Counted from the stretch's first letter, positions 16,058-23,994 are shown. The stretch is 37,158 nucleotides of DNA from Candidatus Adlerbacteria bacterium RIFCSPHIGHO2_12_FULL_53_18 (GCA_001775475.1 MEWW01000007.1:6519-43676); one strand, 5' to 3'. The notes: generated by a model from the sequence alone, not told the origin. Program-made: numbers and translations.

Positions 16058-16472
16058 TTACGTCACTTTCCCAAACTCCACGACCTCAGAATTACGGATT
16101 AAGATAGTCCTGTTGGTAGTATATGACAGCCCTTTGTTAGGTTGAGTCTCAAAACCAAGGTACACGCAACCAACTCGTCTGTCCCGCACTTCTTTTATAG
16201 CAGGCTGTAAATCGGAATCAGAACTGCCAATGAGTTTTGAGCAGGCGTTGTTCCTCTACTAACTGCTTTGATTTCTCTTTACTTGCCTCGTGCTCCTTAA
16301 TACGAGCAAAGTAAAAGACTCGTCTTTCTATAGGGATGTCTTTAAGCACCTTATCGAGCAGACCCTTAAAATTATATTCATGCCAAATAGGCTTTTCCTT
16401 AGCTATTTCCTTAAAAACGGAACGGATTTTGCCCTTAAAATTCTCCCCATCTATGAGCAAAATAGTCTGCAT
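16058..16472 (-). pseudogene. NYN-domain (LabA/DUF88-like) gene remnant with internal deletion and frameshift
   Basis: The ORF from 16472 encodes an NYN-type N terminus: TILLIDGENFKGKI (catalytic Asp region), then FYFARIKEHE and EEQRLLKTH. It stops abruptly at 16218. In the +1 frame the reading continues directly as GSSDSDLQPAIKEVRDRRVG, then VYLGFETQPNKGLSYT and ILIRNSEVVEFG, ending at TAA 16058. SSDSDLQPAI is the conserved C-terminal NYN motif. The stretch normally joining the two halves, about 40 residues with the central acidic strand, is missing. So there is an internal deletion that also shifts the frame. NYN proteins are putative RNases; this copy should be inactive. Confidence 0.8.
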
Positions 16473-16730
16473 TTAGGAGCTATTGTAACAGGTTTTGGCA
16501 CGAACAAACCCCAGCGGACCTTTCGGCTAGCTGGGGCGTGTATAAACCCACTATACAGGGGGTAACCTGATAGGTCAATGAAGTTGTGGATAGCCATTTT
16601 TCCACTCCTAAAGAAGACTCTGATTTCTATATTTTAATTCGAGTCTTAGAGGGGTTAAAGCAAAGTCGCCGTTCGCTTTCGCTACTAGACGATGCGCCTC
16701 GAGCGCGTTCTAACTTTCACAAATTTTCAT
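16473..16730. other. Intergenic stretch without a convincing gene
   Basis: About 258 bases between the NYN remnant and the leuA terminator. It holds a CCCCAGC/GCTGGGG hairpin near 16510-16537 and an AAGACTC/GAGTCTT inverted repeat (16613-16647) around an AT-rich centre. No ORF of note, tRNA or clear promoter was seen. Confidence 0.5.
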
Positions 16731-16765
16731 AAAAAACCTCCCGCAAGCATGTAGCGTGCGGGAGG
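16731..16765 (-). terminator. Rho-independent terminator of leuA
   Basis: On the minus strand, CCTCCCGCA and TGCGGGAGG form a 9-bp GC-rich stem with an 11-nt loop. It is followed by six Ts (16736-16731) and lies 9 nt after the leuA stop. Confidence 0.92.
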
Positions 16766-16774
16766 TAGTATTGT

Positions 16775-18442
16775 TCAAGTGCGTCTAGACCGATTGACGG
16801 CACTCGCAAGCGCCAGGAGTGAAGCTGTCGGAATATCGGTATTAATACCGACCCCCCACACTGCTTCGCGCCCCGGAACGGCAATGGCCACGTATGCGAT
16901 AGCTTTCGCATCCGAGCCACCGCCGATCGAACGTTCCTGATAGTCGAGGAGCGAGACCTCTATGTTGCAGGACGTAGCGAGCGCATTGGCAAATGCGTTG
17001 AGCTCGCCATTTCCGTCTCCTGCAATGAAGCGGCTGTCACCATTGATCTTGATGGTCGCTTCGAGGACTCGGCCTCCTTTGACTTTGCCAGGTACGCTGT
17101 AATGATCAATGAGCTCGATAGGATGAGCTACGTTGACATACACTTCTTCGAAAAGCTGCCGAACACGTTCCGGCAACAATTCTCCGCCTGTTTCCTCTGC
17201 GGCCTTCTGCACGAAAGTCGCAAAGTCCACAAGCAGCGGCCGCGGGAGTTCGACGCCGTAAACGTCACGCATGATATAGGCGACACCACCTTTGCCCGAC
17301 TGGCTGTTAACGCGTACTGGACGATATTCCCGTCCGACATGGGCCGGATTGAAGGCAAGATACGGGACCTCAAATATAGGGCTGTTCGAGATTTCCATTG
17401 CCCGTGTCCCTTTGTTGATGGCGTCCTGGTGCGAACCAGAAAATGCCGTCAGCGCGAGGAGTCCAGCGTACGGATGCCTTGGATGCACTTCAATACGCGT
17501 GCATTCTTCTGCGATCCGTACGGCGCCCGGAAGATCGGACAAATCTACTTTCGGGTCTATACCCTGCGTCATCAGGTTGAGCGCGAGGGTTACGAGATCC
17601 GCGTTGCCGGTACGTTCACCATTACCGAAGAGCGTACCTTCGACGCGGTCAGCGCCAGCCAAGAGGCCGAGCTCTGTCGCGGCGACAGCACATCCGCGGT
17701 CATTGTGCGTATGCAGACTGAGAACGATAGAGTCGCGATGCGACAGGTGTCGACCCATCCATTCGATCGCGTCGGCATACTTGTTAGGCGTCGACATCTC
17801 CACCGTTGCAGGCAGATTGATGATCGCTTTGTTCTCCAGAGTCGGTTTCCATATGTCGAGCACTTGGTTACAGATCTCGCAGGCGAATTTGACTTCGGTC
17901 CCTGTGAACGACTCAGGTGAGTACTCAAACGTCCATTTAGTTTTCGGTTGCTTTTCCGCGAGCTTTTTGATGAGTCGCGCGCCGGAGAGAGCGATTTGTA
18001 TAATACCCTCCTCAGATTGGCAAAAGACAACTCGGCGTTGAAGTTCAGACGTCGAATTGTACAGGTGCACGATTGCCCGAGGAACGCCTTTCAGGGCTTC
18101 GAACGTTCGTTGTATCAATTCCTCGCGCGATTGCGTGAGGACTTGGATAGTGACGTCGTCAGGAATCCGATTCTCCTCAATCAACGTCCGAACGAATGTG
18201 AACTCGATCTCGGAGGACGCCGGGAACCCAACCTCGATCTCTTTGAAGCCGATCTTCACGAGCAGATTGAACATCTGCAGTTTCTTCTCGACACCCATCG
18301 GCTCGATGAGTGCCTGGTTGCCGTCGCGCAGATCCACCGCGCACCAGATGGGTGCCTTGGCAAGTCTGCCATTTGGCCACGTGCGGTCCGGCAGCTGTAC
18401 CGTCGGGAATGGACGATATTGGTTGAAGGGCATCGTCGTCAT
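16775..18442 (-). CDS. leuA: 2-isopropylmalate synthase, single gene with leucine attenuator
   Basis: A 555-aa enzyme that condenses acetyl-CoA with 2-ketoisovalerate, the first committed step of leucine synthesis. The catalytic TIM barrel (about 30-330) shows APIWCAVDLRDGNQAL and the metal motif HTHNDRG. The C-terminal LeuA dimer/regulatory domain (about 435-550) contains GNGELNAFANAL and GGGSDAKAIAYVAI, the leucine-feedback region. The N-terminal TWPNGRLAKAPIWC style is that of the long LeuA group (TIGR00970) common in Actinobacteria and some Proteobacteria. A strong Shine-Dalgarno (GAGGAG) precedes ATG 18442. No leuB, leuC or leuD is nearby. A biosynthetic orphan with its own attenuator and terminator in a CPR-like genome suggests acquisition as a unit. 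Confidence 0.95.
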   Translation of the reverse strand: MTTMPFNQYRPFPTVQLPDRTWPNGRLAKAPIWCAVDLRDGNQALIEPMGVEKKLQMFNLLVKIGFKEIEVGFPASSEIEFTFVRTLIEENRIPDDVTIQVLTQSREELIQRTFEALKGVPRAIVHLYNSTSELQRRVVFCQSEEGIIQIALSGARLIKKLAEKQPKTKWTFEYSPESFTGTEVKFACEICNQVLDIWKPTLENKAIINLPATVEMSTPNKYADAIEWMGRHLSHRDSIVLSLHTHNDRGCAVAATELGLLAGADRVEGTLFGNGERTGNADLVTLALNLMTQGIDPKVDLSDLPGAVRIAEECTRIEVHPRHPYAGLLALTAFSGSHQDAINKGTRAMEISNSPIFEVPYLAFNPAHVGREYRPVRVNSQSGKGGVAYIMRDVYGVELPRPLLVDFATFVQKAAEETGGELLPERVRQLFEEVYVNVAHPIELIDHYSVPGKVKGGRVLEATIKINGDSRFIAGDGNGELNAFANALATSCNIEVSLLDYQERSIGGGSDAKAIAYVAIAVPGREAVWGVGINTDIPTASLLALASAVNRSRRT

Positions 18443-18489
18443 AACTTCTCCTCAGGGTTATCGTGAACGAACTGTCAAAGAACAGGGCT

Positions 18490-18522
18490 AAACAACAAGG
18501 CCCTCCGGGTGGAGGGCCTTGT
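18490..18522 (-). terminator. Attenuator terminator in the leuA leader
   Basis: A perfect 12-bp stem, ACAAGGCCCTCC (18522-18511) and GGAGGGCCTTGT (18506-18495), with loop ACCC and tail TGTTT. It sits between the leader peptide stop and the leuA ribosome binding site. The tail is only moderately T-rich. Confidence 0.85.
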
Positions 18523-18583
18523 GTGTATCTGGTTTCGTTAGAATCTAGACACAAGCAAATCCTCCACCCTGAGTAAGGAGGAG
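18507..18583 (-). promoter_or_regulatory. Leucine attenuator: competing antiterminator and pause pairings
   Basis: GGGTGGAGG (18569-18561) is perfectly complementary to CCTCCACCC (18515-18507), which is the 5' arm and loop of the terminator. A second block, CTTGTGT (18555-18549) with ACACAAG (18524-18518), extends this antiterminator. The Leu-codon segment TCCTCC (18582-18577) pairs with GGAGGA (18565-18560) as the alternative hairpin. This gives the classic 1:2, 2:3 and 3:4 arrangement. Confidence 0.82.
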
Positions 18584-18619
18584 TCCGAGGAGAACATTAG
18601 ATTGCTTGTTGCCCGACAT
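18545..18619 (-). CDS. leuA leader peptide (attenuation peptide)
   Basis: A 24-codon ORF beginning MSGNKQSNVLLGLLLTQGGG. It contains five leucine codons in six positions (CTC CTC GGA CTC CTC CTT), far more than chance. The Leu run lies directly on the RNA segment that pairs with the pause/antiterminator region, and the TAG is at 18547-18545, just before the terminator. A ribosome stalled at the Leu codons would free the antiterminator; one reaching the stop would allow termination. The promoter places the transcription start on the A of its ATG, so it is probably translated without a leader or Shine-Dalgarno. It is too short for the ORF track. Confidence 0.85.
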   Translation of the reverse strand: MSGNKQSNVLLGLLLTQGGGFACV

Positions 18620-18625
18620 GTTTTG

Positions 18626-18653
18626 AGAATAACGTCTTATATAAATTTGTCAA
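18626..18653 (-). promoter_or_regulatory. leuA operon promoter
   Basis: TTGACA (18653-18648, perfect consensus), a 16-nt AT-rich spacer and TATTCT (18631-18626). The predicted +1 is 18619, the A of the leader-peptide ATG. Confidence 0.75.
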
Positions 18654-18774
18654 CGCGTCTCGTGCGGGAGAACCTATTTCAAGCTGACGATGCTTCTAGG
18701 ATTCGAACTGATTTCGTGGCTCAAAATATAGAAACGAGAAATTGACCCGTCTTGGACGATATTGATGTCATACC

Positions 18775-18804
18775 AAAAACACGGCTCTAACTATAGAGAC
18801 GTGT
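18775..18804 (-). terminator. Terminator downstream of tRNA-Gln
   Basis: On the minus strand ACACG/CGTGT and CTCTA/TAGAG form a stem with one mismatch and a 4-nt loop, followed by TTTTT (18779-18775). It lies 28 nt past the tRNA-Gln 3' end and separates it from the leuA promoter. Confidence 0.8.
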
Positions 18805-18832
18805 CTTGGTCCATCGATACTAAACTAAGCTG

Positions 18833-18903
18833 CTGCGGGTCAGGGACTCGAACCCCAATTTTCTCCTCCAGAGGGAGACGTGCTACCATTACACCAACCC
18901 GCA
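18833..18903 (-). tRNA. tRNA-Gln (CTG anticodon)
   Basis: A full cloverleaf on the minus strand. Acceptor TGCGGGT/ACCCGCA has the U1-A72 pair typical of tRNA-Gln, and the discriminator is G. The anticodon stem TCTCC/GGAGA carries the loop CTCTGGA (anticodon CTG), and the T arm contains GGTTCGAGTCC. CCA is not fully encoded. With gatA and gatC in the same window, charging is probably indirect via Glu-tRNA(Gln). Confidence 0.93.
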
Positions 18904-18936
18904 ATATACCGCTATACCGTACACCAAAATGGGTTC

Positions 18937-19209
18937 TTACTCAATCGAGAGTATATAAAAACCGTATTTTTCTAAATCTTCTTTTTGTTTAAAAGTGTCT
19001 GGGCTAAATTTCCTCACATAGGTAACCTTCTTCTCAATAGTGCGTCCTGTCGGTTTGCGTGTTGTGCGGTCTTCACTATCCCACTCCTCAAGCACGAGAG
19101 TGTCGCCCTCCGCGATATCAAAATCCGCGACGCGAAATTCATACTTCTTTTTTCCTGATGCAATCGCATCAAAATAACCGGGCAATATCTTTTTTACTAT
19201 GCGTGCCAT
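18937..19209 (-). CDS. ASCH/DUF3850-like small RNA-binding-fold protein
   Basis: A 90-aa protein with ASCH/PUA-type features: ILPGYFDAIASGKKKYEFRV (the K-x-x-E-x-R basic patch), DIAEGDTLVLEEWD, and the closing strand KKVTYVRKF. ASCH domains are proposed to bind RNA or modified nucleotides, sometimes as nucleases. The length matches a single domain. It lies 15 nt after the CAP-protein gene. The molecular role here is unknown. Confidence 0.78.
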   Translation of the reverse strand: MARIVKKILPGYFDAIASGKKKYEFRVADFDIAEGDTLVLEEWDSEDRTTRKPTGRTIEKKVTYVRKFSPDTFKQKEDLEKYGFYILSIE

Positions 19210-19224
19210 TGCTAAAGTTTAGCA

Positions 19225-19896
19225 CTATCGCGGTTTTGCCAACACTTCCGTGACATAGATAGAGTCGCCGAGGATAACAACCCCAATACCTTCGTGGGTA
19301 AAGTCAGGCTCAAACATATTTTCTCGATGGCCGGGGCTCCCCATCCAGCCTGCAACGACGACAGCCGAGGCACCCTCGGCAGAAAAGTGATACTCGCGCT
19401 TCAAGAGAAAGAGGTTCTCCCCCACCATGCGCCACTTGTAGCCGGCAGAGGTGACGCGGCACGCCGAGTCGCAACCGTCTTTGTCTTCGTGCGCAAAGTA
19501 GTCGTTTGCTGCCATATCGGTTGAGTGATAGGCCGCCACTTGCGCAAGCACGTCGTCATACTCAAGTGCGTTGAGCCCTTCGCGAATGCGCTCCTCGTTT
19601 ATCCGATTATGCACCGCAAGTTCAAGCTGCTCGACATATGCTTCATCGTAGGTAACCTGCTTGGGCTCCGGAGGCGGCGTGGGCAGGTTCGAAGCTCCCA
19701 CTGGAGTATCTTCCTTCGAAAGTGGCGCTTCCTCCGCAACTTCGACCACTATCTCACTCGTGGGCGAAGTTTCCGGCTCTTGCACAGGCTCCTCCTGCGG
19801 GGAGGTTACTACGACCACAGGCGCGTGAGCGTTCTCCCACATAGCACTCGCCCATAGCAGGAGTGCTATGAGGAATATGTACAGTAGCGCCCTCAT
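19225..19896 (-). CDS. Secreted CAP-domain (SCP/PR-1-like) protein
   Basis: The ORF track starts at 20013, but the first 39 residues overlap the neighbouring gene and look unnatural. The ATG at 19896 begins MRALLYIFLIALLLWASA, a clear signal peptide or anchor, giving 223 aa. A Pro/Glu-rich linker (about 25-80) leads to the CAP domain: HNRINEERIREGLNALEYD, AYHSTDMAANDYFAH, VGENLF, GWMGSPGHRENMF. The two His and Glu residues of the CAP cavity are present, plus a Cys pair (CDSAC). Bacterial CAP proteins are extracellular and of diverse or unknown activity. It follows the preceding gene by 35 nt. Confidence 0.88.
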   Translation of the reverse strand: MRALLYIFLIALLLWASAMWENAHAPVVVVTSPQEEPVQEPETSPTSEIVVEVAEEAPLSKEDTPVGASNLPTPPPEPKQVTYDEAYVEQLELAVHNRINEERIREGLNALEYDDVLAQVAAYHSTDMAANDYFAHEDKDGCDSACRVTSAGYKWRMVGENLFLLKREYHFSAEGASAVVVAGWMGSPGHRENMFEPDFTHEGIGVVILGDSIYVTEVLAKPR

Positions 19897-19931
19897 GGGG
19901 CTATTGTAGCAAATCGAGCGCTTATCCAGAG

Positions 19932-20528
19932 TTAGCTCCCGATGGCGTTTTGCGGACGGGTAAGATTGCCTTTGCCGCTTTCGGTGAGTACATGATACTC
20001 CCAGGTACCCCACACGCTCCAGTCTGGGTTGCCGCGGTAACGCGGGTCGGTCTCATGCACAATGAGATAATTGTAACTCCCATTGTCGTCGTACCCCGAG
20101 CAGTTGATGTTGTTCATAATCCAGCCGCTATCCATAAACGGATCATTTTCAAAGTTGCCGCGGTACTGCACTTGGTAGTCACAAGTGGTAAGTGTATCGG
20201 CGTCCAAGTCATCTACCGAACCGACAGTCCCCTGAACGCGCCCATCCCCAAGGTCCCAGTACCAGTCTCCTCCTTCATCGTATGCATATAGAGAGACGTA
20301 CTTACCGTTTACAGTAATTCCTGCATCCGGTATGCCGTTGCTGTCTGCGTCAATTTTACCGCTATCAATTTTCTTTTGCTGACCAGGCACTACCGTGCCT
20401 GCGAGCAGCCACTCGCTGTGTATAGAGGTAAGCATGGCAGCACCTACCATAACACCACCCAACACCACTGCTACAAGCAGTGGTGTTGGCGAGTATGTTG
20501 AAACTTTTTTAATTTCTTTTTCCACCAT
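19932..20528 (-). CDS. Anchored surface protein, function unknown
   Basis: A 198-aa protein I do not recognise. It has an N-terminal anchor (about 16-40, PLLVAVVLGGVMVGAAMLTS) and a long exported acidic/aromatic domain. DADSNGIPDAGITVNGKY resembles a calcium-binding aspartate-rich loop, followed by LYAYDEGGDWYWDLGDG. Four cysteines could form disulfides. The overall style (Asp-, Gly- and Trp-rich) suits a cell-surface protein. It lies between pyrG (79 nt) and the CAP gene (35 nt), which also encodes an exported product. Confidence 0.72.
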   Translation of the reverse strand: MVEKEIKKVSTYSPTPLLVAVVLGGVMVGAAMLTSIHSEWLLAGTVVPGQQKKIDSGKIDADSNGIPDAGITVNGKYVSLYAYDEGGDWYWDLGDGRVQGTVGSVDDLDADTLTTCDYQVQYRGNFENDPFMDSGWIMNNINCSGYDDNGSYNYLIVHETDPRYRGNPDWSVWGTWEYHVLTESGKGNLTRPQNAIGS

Positions 20529-20607
20529 AAAAAATATTAAACTAGTACTAAGTTAAGTATACAGGGTATTTTTCTCCGCAACCTAACTAATGCCCAGTTT
20601 CAGCAAC

Positions 20608-22281
20608 TCAATTTTTTGCACCGGCAAGCGCGATTTTTACAAACGCCATAAACAGCGGGTGGGGTCCTAGCGGACGCGATAGAAGTTCGGGATGAAATTG
20701 CGTTCCTAAGTAAAACGGGTGCTTGTCCTTGGGTAACTCCGCTATCTCCATAAGTTTTCCCGAGGGCGATCGGCCGGAGAATATGAGCCCTCCCTGCTCG
20801 AGCTTCTCAATGTATTCTGGGTTGACCTCGTAGCGGTGACGATGGCGCTCATCCACTTCGCTCTTGCCGTATGCCTCTTTGGCAATGGTGCCGTCTGTAA
20901 GCACTGCTTTATAGGTGCCCAGCCGCATGGTGCCGCCATAGTCTTGTTTTATGAGCTTCTCTTTTTGATCGGGCATCACGTCGATGATGGGGTGCACACT
21001 TCCAGGGTCGGTCTCTACTGTGTTTGCACCCTCTAAGCCCACTACGTTGCGCGCATACTCAACGACCGCCAGCTGCATGCCGTAGCAGAGCCCGAAGTAC
21101 GGAATCTTGTTCTCGCGGGCAAAGCGGATTACGGAGAGTATGCCGTCTATCCCTTTCTCGCCAAAACCGCCCGGCACTACCACTCCGTCAAAATCCTTAA
21201 GCTCCTCCACCTTGCGCGCGCCGCTTTCGAAATCTTTTGAGTTGATGTACGAAATTTTGACCTTTGCTCCTTGGTGTGCACCCGCATGCTTAAGTGCTTC
21301 GAGTACTGAGATGTAGGAGTCCGCGAGCGTAAATTCCCCGGTATCGAAGTACTTGCCGACAACCGCAACTTTTAGTTCGCGGGTTGCACTCTTTGACTTT
21401 TGTACAAAAGTCTCCCAGTCACCGAGATCGGTCTTGCGCTTCGGCAAACCCAGTATATCCGTCAAAATATCACCCAAGCCGTCTTTCTCGTAGTTTATGG
21501 GCACATCATAAATACTTTCGACATCCGGCGCTGAGATTACCCGCTCAGGGAGCGTGTTGCAGAAGACGGCAATCTTCTCTTTTCGCTTTTGGTCTATTGG
21601 GCGTGAGGCCCGCGCCATAATCACGTCGGCCTGCAGGCCGACGGCGTTAAGCGAGCGCGCGGCATACTGAGTGGGCTTGGTCTTCATCTCGCCGACATGC
21701 CCCGGTATTGGTACATACGAGACCATCACAATGGCAACATCGTGCGGATATTTCTGCTTCATCATGCGCGCCGCTTCAAGAAAAATGATATTTTGGTACT
21801 CGCCAATAGTGCCTCCGACTTCAGTCAGCGTGATTTCAGCGTTGGCAGTTTTTTGCGCCTCTTCTATGCGGCGGATTACTTCAAGCGGAATATCTGGCAC
21901 CACTTCGACATTCTTGCCCTTGTACTCAAGGTTGCGCTCGCGGCGGATGACCTCCTGGTACACCCTGCCGGTCGTCATGTAGTTGATGTTGGGCAAGGTT
22001 TCGCCCAAAAAGCGTTCGTAGTTGCCCATGTCCTGGTCGGTCTCGTAGCCGTCTTCCAGTACAAAAACCTCACCGTGCTCGGTGGGGTTCATCGTCCCCG
22101 CATCAACGTTGATGTAGGGGTCTATTTTTATCGCCGTTACCTTAAAACCTTTGGCTTTAAGGATCCGCGCAATGCCGGAAGTAACCACGCCTTTGCCGAT
22201 GCCGGACATGACCCCGCCGACGACAAAAACGTATTTAGGAGTTTGGCCTGGAAGTCCTTTACCTTTAAGCCAATCGAGCAT
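20608..22281 (-). CDS. pyrG: CTP synthase (glutamine hydrolysing)
   Basis: A 557-aa enzyme making CTP from UTP, ATP and glutamine. The N-terminal amidoligase domain has VVGGVMSGIGKGVVTSGIAR and DPYINVDAGTMNPTEHGEVF. The C-terminal class I amidotransferase has the nucleophile Cys in PYFGLCYGMQLA and the catalytic His-Glu in TQFHPELLSRP. The length is normal (about 540-550). The start at 22281 gives a slightly extended N terminus; the core begins at TPKYVFVVGG. It lies 78 nt downstream of ftsX. Confidence 0.97.
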   Translation of the reverse strand: MLDWLKGKGLPGQTPKYVFVVGGVMSGIGKGVVTSGIARILKAKGFKVTAIKIDPYINVDAGTMNPTEHGEVFVLEDGYETDQDMGNYERFLGETLPNINYMTTGRVYQEVIRRERNLEYKGKNVEVVPDIPLEVIRRIEEAQKTANAEITLTEVGGTIGEYQNIIFLEAARMMKQKYPHDVAIVMVSYVPIPGHVGEMKTKPTQYAARSLNAVGLQADVIMARASRPIDQKRKEKIAVFCNTLPERVISAPDVESIYDVPINYEKDGLGDILTDILGLPKRKTDLGDWETFVQKSKSATRELKVAVVGKYFDTGEFTLADSYISVLEALKHAGAHQGAKVKISYINSKDFESGARKVEELKDFDGVVVPGGFGEKGIDGILSVIRFARENKIPYFGLCYGMQLAVVEYARNVVGLEGANTVETDPGSVHPIIDVMPDQKEKLIKQDYGGTMRLGTYKAVLTDGTIAKEAYGKSEVDERHRHRYEVNPEYIEKLEQGGLIFSGRSPSGKLMEIAELPKDKHPFYLGTQFHPELLSRPLGPHPLFMAFVKIALAGAKN

Positions 22282-22359
22282 GTATTGTTATACCCCAACG
22301 AAGCGAGAGAAGTCAAACTTGTTTGAATTCCGAGCGAGTGACGGGTTAAAGATCATATC

Positions 22360-23295
22360 TTATACCTTAAGATACCGCCTTACGGCAAGTGCGCTCGCGA
22401 TAGCTCCCAGCGCTACACCTGACCCTACAATAACGAGGAAAAAGAACGGGAAGTTGGTGATGTAGTAGTAGAACACGTTGACTCCGCCGAAAAATCCGAC
22501 CGTTGCGTCGCCAAGCCACCAGGTTAAAGGATAAAAGAGGACGAGTGTTATAGCGCCCGCGATGAGCCCATAGAGTATGCCTTCTACCATAAAGGGCGCC
22601 CGAATGTAGCCGCCGGTGGCACCTACAAGGCGCATCACCGAGATCTCCTCGCGGGAAGTGTAGATGGCGAGCCGCAGAGTGTTAAAACAGATGGCTATAG
22701 TGATGGCGACAAAGAGACCGATGATCGCGGCGCCGACCAGGCGTGCCGAGTCGGTAATCTGTACAAGACGGTCGATAGCCTGGCGGTGCTGCTCGTCGTA
22801 GTAGTTTATCTTTTCGATTATCTGTTCTGCTCCCGCCACGAGCGCTTCCTGCTCCTCCTGCAAGAAGTTCGCGATGCTGTCGTACTGGGTTATCTCGCGC
22901 GCCTTTACGTTAAGTACGGCGCCAAGCGGATTTTCTCCCAGCTCTTCCAAGGCCTGCAGGGTCAGCTGGTCGTTTTGGTGCCGCTCGCGAAACTCTGCCA
23001 GAGCGACCTCGCGGGAGGTGTAGTCTATTGACTCCACCTCGGGGAGAGCGGAGAGTGTTGCCTGGAGCTCGAGAATAGCGCTCTCGGGTGCCGTGGTCGT
23101 AAAGTAGATGTTCATGTCTGCTTTGTCGCGAAACTCCTCGAGCGCGGTCGAGAGGATCACCCCGCTAAAGAGAGCCAACCCTACGATAAAAAGGGTAAAG
23201 ACCATCATAAGGACCGAAGCGAAAGAGACAAAACCGTTGCGCCAAAAGTCTTGGAGCCCCGCCCGGAATATGCGCCGAATAGTTACTGCTTTCAT
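22360..23295 (-). CDS. ftsX: Cell division protein FtsX
   Basis: A 311-aa membrane protein and the permease-like partner of FtsE. TM1 is at about 25-50, an extracellular loop at about 50-180 (NIYFTTTAPESAILELQATL), and three C-terminal TMs at about 185-300 with the FtsX-type TSREEISVMRLVGATGGYIR motif. FtsEX transmits ATPase activity to peptidoglycan hydrolases during division. It starts 3 nt after the ftsE stop. Confidence 0.93.
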   Translation of the reverse strand: MKAVTIRRIFRAGLQDFWRNGFVSFASVLMMVFTLFIVGLALFSGVILSTALEEFRDKADMNIYFTTTAPESAILELQATLSALPEVESIDYTSREVALAEFRERHQNDQLTLQALEELGENPLGAVLNVKAREITQYDSIANFLQEEQEALVAGAEQIIEKINYYDEQHRQAIDRLVQITDSARLVGAAIIGLFVAITIAICFNTLRLAIYTSREEISVMRLVGATGGYIRAPFMVEGILYGLIAGAITLVLFYPLTWWLGDATVGFFGGVNVFYYYITNFPFFFLVIVGSGVALGAIASALAVRRYLKV

Positions 23296-23298
23296 AAT

Positions 23299-23979
23299 TT
23301 ATAGTATATATTTACCTTCCCTATCGTCGCGCACGACCTTGCCCCTGTCCATCGTAACGACGCGTTTTTTGAGACTGTCGATGACGCCCTTGTTGTGGGT
23401 GGTGAGCATGATGGTAGTGCCGAGATCGTTTATCTTTTTTAGTATCTGCACCACCTCAAAGGTATTGACCGGGTCGAGGTTGCCGGTCGGCTCGTCGGCC
23501 ACAATGACGTCGGGTTGGTTGACGATGGCGCGGGCTATAGCGACACGCTGCTGCTCGCCACCGGAGAGCTCGTCGGGAAAGTTTTCCATCTTGTCTTGCA
23601 GGTCGACGAGCTCCAAGACATGCGGCACGTCGGAGAGTATCTCTTCCTCACTGCGGCCTGCGGCCTCCATGGCAAATGCGACATTTTCAAACGCGGTTCG
23701 GTTGGGGAGGAGCCTGAAGTCTTGAAAGACGGTGCCGATTTTGCGGCGCAGGTCGCCCATACGGCGCGGGTGCATCTCATGGACGTTCATCGACTCAAAA
23801 AAGACGGAGCCCGAGGTGGGGCGCTCTTCTGCGAGCAACATCTTAACCAAGGTGGTCTTGCCCGCACCGGAGTGGCCGACGATAGAAATAAACTCTCCCG
23901 GCTCAATCGAGAAGGAGACGTCCTGAAGCGCAACAGAGCTGTCGCTGTAGACCTTAGTGACCCGGTCGAAGTAAATCAT
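23299..23979 (-). CDS. ftsE: Cell division ATP-binding protein FtsE
   Basis: A 226-aa ABC ATPase: Walker A GHSGAGKTTLVK, signature LSGGEQQRVAIARAI, Walker B VIVADEPTGNLD, switch His in TTHNKGV. The N-terminal MIYFDRVTKVYSDSSVALQ and the direct link to ftsX (3 nt) identify it. It lies 15 nt after prfB. Confidence 0.95.
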   Translation of the reverse strand: MIYFDRVTKVYSDSSVALQDVSFSIEPGEFISIVGHSGAGKTTLVKMLLAEERPTSGSVFFESMNVHEMHPRRMGDLRRKIGTVFQDFRLLPNRTAFENVAFAMEAAGRSEEEILSDVPHVLELVDLQDKMENFPDELSGGEQQRVAIARAIVNQPDVIVADEPTGNLDPVNTFEVVQILKKINDLGTTIMLTTHNKGVIDSLKKRVVTMDRGKVVRDDREGKYIL

Positions 23980-23994
23980 GACAACCCGTATATT

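Noticed and set aside
16510-16537. CCCCAGC/GCTGGGG hairpin as a terminator
   Set aside because: The loop is long and the T-tract is weak on both strands; no gene ends next to it.
17102-18041. Long plus-strand ORFs (272 aa and 249 aa) opposite leuA
   Set aside because: Exactly antisense to the conserved LeuA catalytic barrel; no recognisable motif.
18443-18660. T-box riboswitch upstream of leuA
   Set aside because: No T-box consensus (AGGGTGGTACCGCG-like) or specifier stem; the leader peptide with Leu codons explains the structure better.
18661-18720. TTCGAA-containing stretch resembling a tRNA T arm
   Set aside because: Stems around the loop do not pair and no cloverleaf can be drawn; treated as chance.
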